From positions 248,001-312,000 of the forward strand of contig NZ_JAUORV010000002.1 in NCBI RefSeq assembly GCF_030548205.1: DNA of 64,000 bases. The letters are read 5' to 3'. Positions 49,902-60,100 of this stretch are shown here, in pieces. The first letter of the stretch is position 1; each line of letters begins with the position of its first letter. Both the position numbers and the translations under genes were made by a program. The notes under the pieces are model-generated. The model was not told the origin of the DNA. It worked only from the letters and a program-made list of their open reading frames with translations, and ran no database searches. The DNA comes from Aliiglaciecola sp. 3_MG-2023. GTDB lineage: Bacteria > Pseudomonadota > Gammaproteobacteria > Enterobacterales > Alteromonadaceae.

Positions 49902-50806
49902 CAGCCTTTACCTTTGGTTTTAGTACGATTGGGCTTTGCATTGTTTTCCAGAAAGGTAATTATCATACCCGCAACATCTTTATTGGTAGCCTTCTCAATA
50001 CCTTCTAACCCAGGAGATGAGTTAACCTCCATTACCACCGGCCCATTGTTGGAACGCAATAAATCTACGCCGCACATGTTCAAGCCCATGGTTTTTGCTG
50101 CATCTACCGCCGTTTTGCGCTCTTCTGGTGAGAGTCTAACAATGGTTGCAGTGCCTCCTCTGTGCAGGTTTGAACGAAATTCACCATCTGCTGCCTGGCG
50201 TTTCATGGCTGCGATAACCTTTCCACCAACCACTAAACAGCGAATATCTGAACCGCCGGCTTCTTTTATAAATTCTTGAACTAGAATACTGGCGTTAAGC
50301 CCCATAAAAGCTTCAATAATAGATTCCGCTGCTTTTTGTGTTTCAGCCAACACCACCCCGATACCTTGAGTTCCTTCTAATAATTTAATCACCACAGGGG
50401 CGCCACCCACGTTTTTAATCAAATCATCGATTCGGTCAGGATGATTAGCGAAACCAGTACGTGGCATGCCAATACCTTTACGGGACAACAATTGTAGGGA
50501 GCGCAACTTATCTCTAGAACGACTAATAGCAACGGATTCATTTATGGAAAACGTCCCCATCATTTCAAATTGCCTTACAACAGAAGTGCCATAAAACGTA
50601 ACTGAAGCACCAATTCGTGGTATCACGGCATCATACTTTGGCAATGCGCGACCTTTGTAGCGCACTGATGGCCGACTACTGGTAACGTCCATATAACAAT
50701 GCATGGTATCGACAATATCGACAGTATGTCCCCGCGACTCCCCGGCTTCCTTTAGCCTTTTGGTCGAATAGAGGTTAGGATTTCGCGATAATATTGCGAT
50801 GCGCAT
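49901..50806 (-). CDS. rimK: RimK ATP-grasp glutamate ligase
   Basis: A 301-residue ATP-grasp ligase that in E. coli and Pseudomonas adds glutamates to the C-terminus of ribosomal protein S6. It starts [18 protein letters not shown], then [30 protein letters not shown], the nucleotide site [36 protein letters not shown] and the metal site [14 protein letters not shown], as in the family. The tail is basic ([11 protein letters not shown]). In Pseudomonas, RimK activity is reported to respond to c-di-GMP, relevant because an EAL phosphodiesterase gene lies downstream. First gene of the three-gene cluster. Confidence 0.93.
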   Translation of the reverse strand: MRIAILSRNPNLYSTKRLKEAGESRGHTVDIVDTMHCYMDVTSSRPSVRYKGRALPKYDAVIPRIGASVTFYGTSVVRQFEMMGTFSINESVAISRSRDKLRSLQLLSRKGIGMPRTGFANHPDRIDDLIKNVGGAPVVIKLLEGTQGIGVVLAETQKAAESIIEAFMGLNASILVQEFIKEAGGSDIRCLVVGGKVIAAMKRQAADGEFRSNLHRGGTATIVRLSPEERKTAVDAAKTMGLNMCGVDLLRSNNGPVVMEVNSSPGLEGIEKATNKDVAGMIITFLENNAKPNRTKTKGKG

Positions 50807-51093
50807 TGTAAAACTCCGTATAATAAAGTGTGCCTATAGTACTTAGCTTTATCTAAACTACAAAGCACTATTAATGGGCTTATGATGTGATTTAAATGTG
50901 ATGTTGCCGTTGTAAAAGAATAGTCGCTAAAAGACCTAAATACATCCTAAATTTGAATGTCTATTTGTCCACGTCAAAAATGCCACCAATAAACGTTTTG
51001 TACTAGCCTCCAGTGTCATGTAGCCTAGCAATCAAAACATCGTTAGTCTTGCAATCTGTAAATTGTATTAACCAAGGACAATCCACTCTTAAC

Positions 51094-51924
51094 ATGATCG
51101 AATTGATTTACCAGTATCGTTTAATTTCCACTTTGGCGGTTGCCATTGTGATGATTTCGTTCAAATATTTGCTCGTCAGCTTAGTGCGTAAAAGAGCAAA
51201 GAAAAAAGGCCAAGATAAGCGCTATCTAGTCAGCAATATTAAAAACCTACTGAATTTTATTTTAATTGTTTTGTTACTTAGTTTTTGGATAAATGAAATT
51301 CAAAATTTTGCCCTTTCAATCGCGGCATTTGCGGTGGCGATTGTGATTGCCACCAGAGAGTTTATTCAATGCATTATCGGGTTCTTTTACGTGATGTCTA
51401 CTCGCCCTTTTAGAATTGGCGATTGGATTCAAGTTGACGGTTTCGCTGGTGAGGTATCGGCCATCGACTGGGTGAAAACGACCATGTTAGAAGTAGATAT
51501 TGACCGCTATCAATACTCAGGTAAAACTCTTTATGTACCGAATAACAAATTAATTAGTAGCCCAATCAAAAACTTAAACTTTTTAAAGCGCTATGTAACC
51601 CATCACTTCACGATTACTCGCGATGAAGATATTAATCCGTACCTAATCATTGATAATTTGCGGGAAAAAGCCAAACACCAATGCGCAGATTTTTATGATG
51701 TCGCCACCCGTTACAATCAAATCATTGAACGACGCTTGGATGTATCAATACCAGGTCCAGAGCCTGTGATTGAAGTGTCTACAAATAACGTGGGGCATAC
51801 CGAAATTCGCTGTACTATTTTTTGTCCGACCGAGAGAGCCATAGAAATAGAGCAAAAGATTATGCAGGAATTCATGGAGCTGTGGTTTATTGAATTTAAT
51901 AAACTTCAACCATCAAGTCGTTAG
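51094..51924 (+). CDS. Small mechanosensitive channel, MscS family
   Basis: A 276-residue protein, shorter than full MscK-type channels. It has membrane helices at about 4-25, 45-65 and a TM3/pore helix at about 69-95 (LSIAAFAVAIVIATREFIQCIIGF, given from about 72), then the MscS beta domain (RPFRIGDWIQVDGFAGEVSAIDW and YVPNNKLISSPIKN) and an alpha-beta C-terminal domain. The start at MIELIYQYR is chosen because the longer frame from 51013 encodes non-membrane residues; the ribosome site is weak. It faces the DUF1439 gene and is divergent from rimK. Confidence 0.85.
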   Translation: MIELIYQYRLISTLAVAIVMISFKYLLVSLVRKRAKKKGQDKRYLVSNIKNLLNFILIVLLLSFWINEIQNFALSIAAFAVAIVIATREFIQCIIGFFYVMSTRPFRIGDWIQVDGFAGEVSAIDWVKTTMLEVDIDRYQYSGKTLYVPNNKLISSPIKNLNFLKRYVTHHFTITRDEDINPYLIIDNLREKAKHQCADFYDVATRYNQIIERRLDVSIPGPEPVIEVSTNNVGHTEIRCTIFCPTERAIEIEQKIMQEFMELWFIEFNKLQPSSR

Positions 51925-52006
51925 CCTGATGGCGCAAATTCGCGGCGGGCGATATAACTATATAACCAACAATCTGAATCAATTAATGCTGATTTCTACT
52001 TGTTGG

Positions 52007-52519
52007 TTAAAAACTTATAGCCAACCCTTGTGGCGTAATATCAACATCTTTTGGCGCAATGTCACCAATCCCCATTTTAAGCTGATTGAAATCCACCAGC
52101 ATAATCTCCGGTAAATTGCGGCCAATGGTTTGTTTAATCGTTCGGACTGCATGTTTACTGTCTTCCAGTTGATTTTCGAGCAAGATGAAATCTTTGAGAA
52201 TGGGTTTTTCAATTCTAAGCAATCGATTCAAAGGGTCATAATCAAATTTTCCCTCAATAGTGCCACGGGCAATAACCAATTTACCATCTTGTAAGGCCCT
52301 TATGCTTGTTGTGATATCGACGGTTTTATCCAACGCATCTAATTTCACCTTAGGGTCGTAAAACGTTGTTTCTATGCCCTGATATTCGCGAATAATTGGG
52401 AAACTAAGCAACAACACGGCATTTAGTTGCTTTTCTGACACAGTAAAAACAAAGGCATGACTTTTCAGCGAGGCAATAACCGCCATTACACCTAATATCA
52501 TCATCAATCTTACTTTCAC
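52007..52519 (-). CDS. DUF1439 exported protein
   Basis: A 170-residue protein with a signal peptide (about 1-22, ending KSHA) and a DUF1439/YceB-like domain (VFTVSEKQLNAVL, YDPKVKLDALDKTVDITTSIRAL, KFDYDPLNRLLRIEKP). E. coli YceB is a lipoprotein; this one has no lipobox cysteine, so it should be a soluble periplasmic protein. It is convergent with the MscS gene. The function of the family is unknown, though a lipid-binding fold has been suggested for related proteins. Confidence 0.78.
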   Translation of the reverse strand: MKVRLMMILGVMAVIASLKSHAFVFTVSEKQLNAVLLLSFPIIREYQGIETTFYDPKVKLDALDKTVDITTSIRALQDGKLVIARGTIEGKFDYDPLNRLLRIEKPILKDFILLENQLEDSKHAVRTIKQTIGRNLPEIMLVDFNQLKMGIGDIAPKDVDITPQGLAISF

Positions 52520-52871
52520 GGCCCTTCCTTTAAACTTATTTTAATCTGTTTTTTGTTAAGTGTTTTGCTCATTTGTAATGCTTATGCAGGAGGGTTTACG
52601 CAACCTTGATAATGTATTGTCAAATAGTCTCTTAAGATCGCAACTAAAGCCACAATATATATTGTTATTATATTCGTAATAGATGATGATCCCGCGACTA
52701 TAATCAAGTGATGGATCCCTAGTCATTGTCATAAAGACTAAAACAGGGTGCCATTTGATATCCACTAATATTGATTCAATATAGGCAAGAAAACACCCAA
52801 CTAACATATGCTCCATTAAATAAGCTGTACTGCGACGCAAAAGCTAACAAGGGCGAAAAGGAAACCGAAAG
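52520..52871. other. Gap between the DUF1439 gene and zntB
   Basis: No convincing gene lies in these 352 bp. A 94-codon minus-strand reading frame has unusual composition and no recognisable domain. The region must supply the promoter of zntB (plus strand) and of the DUF1439 gene (minus strand). The zntB ATG is preceded by AAGGAAACCGAAAG. Confidence 0.55.
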
Positions 52872-53861
52872 ATGTCTAACGACAATTCACTTGATTCATC
52901 ACAAACTAGTCTTATCTGGTCACTCTTTGTTGATGAAAAAGGGGGGAGTGGTGAAGGAAAAATTGCGGACATTTTCAATCCAGGTATCACCTCAGGCTAT
53001 AACTGGGTTCATTTACAAGCAGATACCGAGGATGCTTGGGAGACCATGAAAAAGCTGGGTTTGTCGGATGTAATTTGTGACTCTTTATCGGCCTTAGAAA
53101 CTCGTCCTAGAGCATTGCTGCAAAACGATGGCGTGTTAATTTATCTACGTGGAATAAATTACAATCCAGACTCAGATTTAGAGGACATGGTGTCGTTACG
53201 GATTTGGTTTAATGAACACCATGTCATCACCGCCCGTCGCAAGGATCGCAAGTTATTTTCTGTCCAAGATACCAGAAATATGATTGAAAGCGGTGATGCA
53301 CCAACCGACACCGCCGATTTCATATTATTGCTCATTGGCAAAATTGCCAGCCGAATTAGTGAGGTAGTAGAGGCATTAGATGACGAACTTTCAACTTTTG
53401 AGTCTGAAGGCGGCCTGGAAAGTAGTGACCGATATACGTTGAGTTTAATACGCAGAAAGTCAGCTGCCGTTAGACGATATCTTGCGCCGCAACGAGATGC
53501 CCTAGATAGCTTATTTAGAATGGCTAAATTCTTTAGTCAAGAGCAGGCTTTCGAATTAAGGGATTTAACCGATCGAATGGCGCGTTATGTTGAAGATCTC
53601 GATCTAGCTAAAGAGCGCGCAATGGTTTTGCAAGATGAGCTCCGTAACCGTATTGCTGAGCAACAAGGAATGCGCATGTATGTATTGTCACTAGTGACCG
53701 CAATTTTCCTACCCTTGTCATTTTTAACGGGTATATTTGGAATGAATGTTGCTGGTTTACCCGGTACAGAGGATCCAGAAGCATTCAACTATTTGGCAAC
53801 TTCAATGCTAGTCCTAGCAATCATTATGCTGGCAGCCATGCTGTGGAAAAAATGGTTATAA
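52872..53861 (+). CDS. zntB: CorA-family divalent metal transporter, ZntB-like
   Basis: A 329-residue CorA superfamily channel. A large cytoplasmic domain (about 1-265; WSLFVDEKGG, ALETRPRALLQNDGVLIYLRG) is followed by a long stalk helix and two C-terminal membrane helices (about 268-287 and 303-323) flanking the pore signature GIFGMNVAGLPG. Sequence and length resemble ZntB of enterobacteria, which transports zinc, better than CorA proper. The metal is thus probably zinc, but Mg2+ or Ni2+ cannot be excluded. mgtE starts 17 bp downstream. Confidence 0.83.
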   Translation: MSNDNSLDSSQTSLIWSLFVDEKGGSGEGKIADIFNPGITSGYNWVHLQADTEDAWETMKKLGLSDVICDSLSALETRPRALLQNDGVLIYLRGINYNPDSDLEDMVSLRIWFNEHHVITARRKDRKLFSVQDTRNMIESGDAPTDTADFILLLIGKIASRISEVVEALDDELSTFESEGGLESSDRYTLSLIRRKSAAVRRYLAPQRDALDSLFRMAKFFSQEQAFELRDLTDRMARYVEDLDLAKERAMVLQDELRNRIAEQQGMRMYVLSLVTAIFLPLSFLTGIFGMNVAGLPGTEDPEAFNYLATSMLVLAIIMLAAMLWKKWL

Positions 53862-53878
53862 ATTAAGGTAGAAGTAAA

Positions 53879-55216
53879 ATGGCAGAACAAATTTCCGATT
53901 TAATCCACGAAGCCGTCAATTTAGATGATGACGCTGATAGTGAGTTACTGCACAGTAAAATAGCCGTTCAAGACGAAGCTGATATTGCACTGCTATTAGA
54001 ATCCTTACCTTTAGAACAGCGCCTTAGTGCCTGGCATGCTTTACCTCGACATAAACAAATTGATGTACTGGTAGAGATGCGCGGTGATCCCAGAGAGACT
54101 TTGCTAGAGGCCACTCCTTATGAGGAATTAGAGGACCTGTTTACCGATGTTGACGCAGAAAGCCTACTTGAATTATCTGACTCTTTGCATAGCCGTTTAT
54201 TAGACCTTGCCCTAGAGGCCATGGATAAGAAACAACGGCAACTGTACGAGGGGGCGAATCAATATCCAGAAGAACAAATTGGTCATTGGCGTAATTCAGA
54301 GAATTTAATTTTACCTTTATCCGCCAAAGTCAGCGATGCCAAACGCTTTCTGCGCAGGGAAGTACCGGATTATGCAGACTGTATTTACTTGGTCAACAGA
54401 GCCGGACAATATTCCGAGGCCGTAAAACTTTTCAAAATTTACTCGACACCAGAGCACACCCCTTTAGCAGATATTGCAGAGGACGATATCACCATTGTTA
54501 AAGCCAATGATGATTGTAATAGCGCTGCGTTAAGTGTGCAGCGTTCGGGCTATACCAGCTTGCCACTAGTTGATGAAAACTTTAAGTTTTTAGGGCGTGT
54601 AGATATTGGTGCCGCCTGCGAATTGCTCAACGAGTCTTATGAACGCCAATTAATGGCCAGTGCCGGTATGGATGAAGATGAAGATCTTTTTTCTTCCGTA
54701 CAAAAAAGTGCTAAAAATCGTGCATTGTGGCTAGGGATTAATTTACTGACTGCCTTTTTAGCATCATGGTTTATTGGTTTATTTGAAGCAACCTTGCAAC
54801 AGGTTGTTGCCCTAGCGGTTTTGATGCCAGTAGTAGCAAGTATGGGAGGCATAGCGGGAAGCCAAACCTTAACTCTGATTATTCGAGGCTTGGCATTAAA
54901 ACAAGTCAATGCAGCGAACTTAAAAGCACTATTAATAAAAGAGCTAAAAGTGGGTGGTTTAAATGGCGTAATTTGGGCTATCGTCATCGCCTCAGTTGCT
55001 TCTTATTGGTTTAGCAGTGCAATGTTAGGACTGGTTATCGGCTGTGCAATTCTAGTCAACATATGCGTGGCTGCATTGGCGGGTGTTGGAGTCCCGGTAC
55101 TCTTAGATAAATTAAAACTAGACCCCGCATTATCTGGCTCAGTGATTTTAACAACTGTCACGGATATAGTCGGGTTTGTGTCTTTTCTTGGTTTAGGCGC
55201 ACTCTTTTTACTATGA
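53879..55216 (+). CDS. mgtE: Magnesium transporter MgtE
   Basis: A 445-residue Mg2+ channel: N domain (about 30-130, the superhelix that senses Mg2+), a pair of CBS domains (about 135-255), a connecting helix and five membrane helices (about 285-445). Family features include VLMPVVASMGGIAGSQTLTLIIRGLAL (given from about 320) and PALSGSVILTTVTDIVGF near the pore. It is in an operon with zntB, so two unrelated divalent-cation transporters share control. Confidence 0.92.
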   Translation: MAEQISDLIHEAVNLDDDADSELLHSKIAVQDEADIALLLESLPLEQRLSAWHALPRHKQIDVLVEMRGDPRETLLEATPYEELEDLFTDVDAESLLELSDSLHSRLLDLALEAMDKKQRQLYEGANQYPEEQIGHWRNSENLILPLSAKVSDAKRFLRREVPDYADCIYLVNRAGQYSEAVKLFKIYSTPEHTPLADIAEDDITIVKANDDCNSAALSVQRSGYTSLPLVDENFKFLGRVDIGAACELLNESYERQLMASAGMDEDEDLFSSVQKSAKNRALWLGINLLTAFLASWFIGLFEATLQQVVALAVLMPVVASMGGIAGSQTLTLIIRGLALKQVNAANLKALLIKELKVGGLNGVIWAIVIASVASYWFSSAMLGLVIGCAILVNICVAALAGVGVPVLLDKLKLDPALSGSVILTTVTDIVGFVSFLGLGALFLL

Positions 55217-55260
55217 TAATTTGAATTTGAAGTGAGTTGTTAGCTTAATTGCTGATGAAA

Positions 55261-55304
55261 TTGTCACGAATTTTACCTAAGCTTGTCACGAATTTTGCTT
55301 AACC
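55261..55304. repeat. Tandem 22-bp repeat upstream of tamA
   Basis: TTGTCACGAATTTT begins at 55261 and again at 55283, in two adjacent 22-bp units identical at 18 positions. They lie 67-110 bp before the tamA start. The spacing of exactly about two helical turns suggests a pair of regulator sites upstream of tamAB. Confidence 0.5.
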
Positions 55305-55370
55305 ATAGTTTTGAAAATGACTAAATTATTTTTTCAGTCATGAAGTCTTATCAATTGGATTATTTATTTA

Positions 55371-57119
55371 GTGTTTAAAAAATTTAAAAATGCCTGGTTT
55401 TTGAGCTTATGTTTGACTTTCAGCAGTGGACAAGCTTTAGGAATTGACGTGAATTTAAAGGGAGCAGAAGATGGCGATTTGGAAACTAACATCGCCGCTC
55501 ACCTAAGCACGCTCTCGGCTCCAGGCGATTGTAGTTTATCCATAGACGAAAAAATCACCATTGAAAATAAAGTGACCGAAGCTGGCAGAGCCTTTGGTTA
55601 TTATAACCTGTCAATTGAATCTATAGATTTAAATTCGACAGAGAAGTGCAGCTCACTTGAACTCTCCATCAAATCGGGCCCGCAGGTAAAAATTACCCAA
55701 GTCGATGTCATAGTTACCGGTGAAGGTAAAGACGACGAGGTTTTCAAATCAATTATTAATAAGTTTCCAATTAAAAAAGGAGACAAGTTAATTCATAGCA
55801 AATATAAAGCGGCTAAATCCAAATTCGACTCGGCAGCTTTGAATCGCGGCTTTTTTGATAGCAAGTTTATCACCAGTGAAATAAAGGTGGATGTGGAAAC
55901 CAATAGTGCACAAATCCGTATCGAATACCAGACAGGTCCGCGCTATCAGTTTGGTAAATTAAAAATACCAGACGATGAAAGAGCGTCTGAACTCATTACC
56001 CAAGTTTTACCCTTTAAAGAAGGTGATCCCTACCTAGCTTCAACCTTAGGCGAATTTAATCAAAGTTTGGGGCAAACTGACTATTTCAAGCAAGTGGTCG
56101 CCCGCCCATTATTAGACGAAGCGGAACAATATAAAGTGCCTATTGAAGTGGTTGCAGTAAGCCGTCCAAGAGACATTTTTGATGTGGGCTTGGGGGGTGC
56201 GACAGATACAGGGCCTAGAGTTACTCTAGGCTGGCAACGACCATGGGTGAATAGCCGCGGTCATAGTATGAGCGCCAATATATACGTGTCTGAACCGAAA
56301 CAAACCGCGACCGTTAAATATAAGATCCCCGTTGAAGATCCGTTGAACAACTATGTATCCGCTCAATTCGGTGTACAGTCCATATATGATAATGATACCA
56401 ACAGTGACACCATTTCATTGGCACTACAGCGACATTGGACAGGTGAAGATAACGAGTGGAATAAAATTGCCTTTGTTCGTCTGGAACAATCACGCTTCCA
56501 ACAAGCTGAAACGCCTCAACAAACCACGACTTTATTAATTCCAGGTTTTACTCTTTCACGCCATCGTAGTAGAGGCGGATTAGATGTGAATTGGGGAGAC
56601 ATGCAGCAATTGACCATAGAAACGGCGAGTGATGCTGTTATTTCAGATATTAATTTAGCCAGAGTCACCTTTCAAACCAAGTGGTTAAGAAGTTTTGGTG
56701 AACATCGATTTTTACTGCGCGCAGAAGTGGGTGCCCTATCAACCAACGACTTTGAACAAGTACCATCAGATCTACGCTATTTTACCGGTGGCGATCAGAG
56801 TGTAAGAGGCTTTGCATATCAATCTTTAGCGCCAAGACAAATCGATGAAGATGGAGAAGAGGGAGAACTCCTGGGGGCAAAATACTTAAATGTTGCCAGT
56901 TTGGAATACAGTTACCCGGTTGCCGATGATTGGCGAGCAGCGATTTTCACTGATGTGGGTGGTGCCAGCAATGATCCCTTAGAGGAGTTGGCTTATAGTA
57001 TAGGTGTTGGCGCAAGTTGGATGTCACCCGTTGGCCCCATACGCGTTTATCTCGCCAGTGGCCATGGCGATTACGGCAATTCAATACGGTTGCATTTAGC
57101 TATGGGGCCTGCTTTATGA
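55371..57119 (+). CDS. tamA: Translocation and assembly module protein TamA
   Basis: An Omp85-family outer-membrane protein of 582 residues that with TamB moves proteins or lipids into the outer membrane. It has a signal peptide ending SGQALG, three POTRA domains (about 25-265), and a C-terminal 16-stranded barrel (about 270-582) with the signature DLRYFTGGDQSVRGFAYQSLAPR (given from about 464) and LDEAEQYKVPIEVV before the barrel. It starts with GTG and has no strong ribosome site. Its TGA overlaps the tamB ATG. Confidence 0.93.
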   Translation: MFKKFKNAWFLSLCLTFSSGQALGIDVNLKGAEDGDLETNIAAHLSTLSAPGDCSLSIDEKITIENKVTEAGRAFGYYNLSIESIDLNSTEKCSSLELSIKSGPQVKITQVDVIVTGEGKDDEVFKSIINKFPIKKGDKLIHSKYKAAKSKFDSAALNRGFFDSKFITSEIKVDVETNSAQIRIEYQTGPRYQFGKLKIPDDERASELITQVLPFKEGDPYLASTLGEFNQSLGQTDYFKQVVARPLLDEAEQYKVPIEVVAVSRPRDIFDVGLGGATDTGPRVTLGWQRPWVNSRGHSMSANIYVSEPKQTATVKYKIPVEDPLNNYVSAQFGVQSIYDNDTNSDTISLALQRHWTGEDNEWNKIAFVRLEQSRFQQAETPQQTTTLLIPGFTLSRHRSRGGLDVNWGDMQQLTIETASDAVISDINLARVTFQTKWLRSFGEHRFLLRAEVGALSTNDFEQVPSDLRYFTGGDQSVRGFAYQSLAPRQIDEDGEEGELLGAKYLNVASLEYSYPVADDWRAAIFTDVGGASNDPLEELAYSIGVGASWMSPVGPIRVYLASGHGDYGNSIRLHLAMGPAL

Positions 57120-60100
57120 TGTGGTTAAAACGAACTGGAAAGTGGATAACATTTATACTGTTGTTTTTGATTGTCTTAATGGTTTTTCTATTCACGCCTT
57201 GGGGAGCCTCAACCATCATTGCCATTGCTAATGGTACAGTTGATGGTTTGTCCATTAAGCATAAATCCGGTGGTTTATTAGGTACCCTTGAACTGCAAAA
57301 AATCGAGTACCAGTCAGCCACAATTAATATTGAAGCGACCAATTTCAAAACCAATATCGATTGGTCTTGCAGTATGTTGCTGCAAGCTTGTTTGAGCGAG
57401 TTGTATTTAGACAATGCCACTATTACTCTAGCCCAATCTGAGCCTTCTGACAGTCAAGACCCCGTTGAGAAAATCACCCTGCCTATGGCCGTATTCGCGC
57501 CAAACATCCAGCTCAACAATGTATCAATTGAATTAGAAAACGTCGCCGATATATCCTGGCAGTCATTAATTGCCAATTTGAATATGCACGATGTTTTAAA
57601 TATAGAAACCTTGGAAATTCGTCAGCCTAAGGTTCATTTAGTCAGTAATCAGACACCTGAGCAACCAATTGACAACCAATCAACTCCAATTGATATTGCC
57701 AAAATTTCTAACTGGCAGTATCAACCCATTGAGTTACCGCCATTGATGATCCCCATTGATTTGGATGCTAAAAATATAGAGATCAGCTCTGCCCGCCTCC
57801 TGCAAAATGATGATTTGCTATTTGAATTCAATAATCTAACTACTGGCGTTACCATCGACGATAGCAATCTTTCGGTGAATAAGTTTGAATTGCAACATCC
57901 ATTGCTCCATCTACAAATGGAGCTATCTTTAACCGAAGATTATGTTTTAGGATTTTCCGGGGCGGCACAAACAAGCGCCGATAACCCGGAACAATTTAGA
58001 CTTCAGGCCTCCGTCAATGGAGACTTAAGTGCATTGGAGTTTGAAACTCAGGTGACTGGCGATATTGAAGGAACCGCTAAAGGTTCAGTAACCCTGGGCT
58101 CGCCTAAATTACCATTAGATGTCGCAATCAACTGGCAACCTTTTAGCCTTCCACTGGAGCAAGCAATGCATGTCTCTTCAGGCAGCCTTCGTTTGTCTGG
58201 TGATTTAGAAAATTATCAATTGGAGCTAGGGACTAGCCTATCGGCGAGTAATATTCCTGACACTCAAGTGCATGTCAAAGCACAGGGTAATAATCAAAAA
58301 ATACAGCTTAGTAAAGGACAACTTAACACCCTTGGTGGCAGTATTAGTAGCACTGCTGAAATTATCTTAAGGGAACAAGCACGCTGGCAAAGTACCACCC
58401 AGGTCAGTCAGATTCAGCCCGCTTTATTCTGGCCGGATTTAGAAGGGAATATTAACGCAACCTTGCAACACAATGGCGTATATGGCCCCGAAACCCTGCA
58501 AGCAAGATTAGAAAAACTGACCGCAGATGGTAATTGGTTAGGTTACCCCCTCAATGCTAACGGCCAGGCTTCTTTCGATAAAAATACAGGCCTTGAGGTG
58601 CCACAACTACTCTTGTCCAGTGGAGATAATACCCTCACCATTAAAGGAAAGTTAGATAATAAGAAGACCTTGGAAGCGGCGATTAACCTTGACGGCAAAG
58701 CATTAACCCAACTCTATCCTGATCTACTCGGAAACGCGGGGTTAGACGCCACTATTTCAGGCACCTTAACTGAACCGACTATTGATTACGAGTTATCTGC
58801 CTCGCAAATTGAATTTCAAACCATGTCATTACAACGCTTAGCATCGACAGGCCAGATAGAATGGAATAAAGACAAACAGTTTACGATCCAAACAGATCTT
58901 GAACAGCTCATCGTCAATCAGCAAACAATTAATAGCATTCAATTCGAACTCATTGGGGATGCCGAGCAACATGCGCTCATCACCCAAGTCGATAGCCAAG
59001 CCTTTCAAATCGACTCTAAGATTGAAGGACACCTTGAAGAGTCTAAATGGACAGGACGTTGGACAAAAGGAAATTTCTCCAGTCAATGGGGCAAATATTC
59101 ATTAGAACAACAAAAACCTCAGCTTGTTGTAGATTGGCAAAACCAACATTATCAAATAGACCCTCACTGCTGGAACGATCAGGAAGCTGAACTATGCGTT
59201 AATCAAGCAAGGTTTAAAGATCAAATTGCAACCTTCGATGTTCACGGTAATCAACTAGAATTATTGCAAGTAGTGGGGCAATTTGTGCCACAACTACGGG
59301 ACATATCCACAGATACCCAATTCTATTTCACCGCTAAAGGAAAATGGTTGGCTGACGCTTTACCCGTAGCCAATATTGCAGGACACTTTTCCCCTAGCAG
59401 CTTAAGTATAAAGGGCTTAAAAAAACCAGTTCAGATGCAAGCTTTGTCATTTGATATGTCTGTTGATGGTCAACAACTGAAATCTCATTTTAACTTCCAA
59501 ACTGAAAGCTCCGGCGCCATTGATTTAGACCTAACTATTAATGAACTCGAACAACAACGCAGCTTACAAGGGCAATTGACGTTAACCGAAATTCTGGTTA
59601 AACCTTACCAAGAATTAGTTCCCCAATTAACTGAGTTATCAGGCTCAGTGAATGGCAATTTGGCGTTAACAGGGGATTTAAAAACGCCACTTTTAGACGG
59701 TAAATTACAACTCAAAAACTTCAACTTTGCTGGTGAATCAATTCCTGGGCGCGTTTCAGATTGGAACCAAGAAATGGAATTTGGTGGCCAAAGTGCCAAA
59801 TTAAAAGGCGACTTTAAATTTGGCAACGGCATAGGAAGTAGTTCCGGAACGCTAGACTGGACGGATCAACTTATCGGTGACTTTAACCTCAAAGGGGATA
59901 CCTTTGAGTTAGAGTATCGGGACATTGTGAGAACTCGTTTCTCGCCAAATCTACAAATAAATATGACACAGAATGCCATTAATGTAAGCGGTAATGCAGA
60001 TGTTTTATATGCACGAATTAAAGTAAAAGATTTACCAGAAAGTGCGCAATCTCCCTCAGAAGACACAATTATTATCAATCAACCAGTTGAGGAAAAAACC

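Noticed and set aside
52556-52840. 94-codon minus-strand reading frame upstream of zntB
   Set aside because: It has no recognisable domain, odd composition with many Y, N and C residues, no clear ribosome site, and covers the promoter region of zntB.
57017-57115. Upstream extension of tamB into tamA
   Set aside because: The residues are a frame shadow of the tamA barrel end; the ATG overlapping the tamA stop gives a proper membrane anchor.
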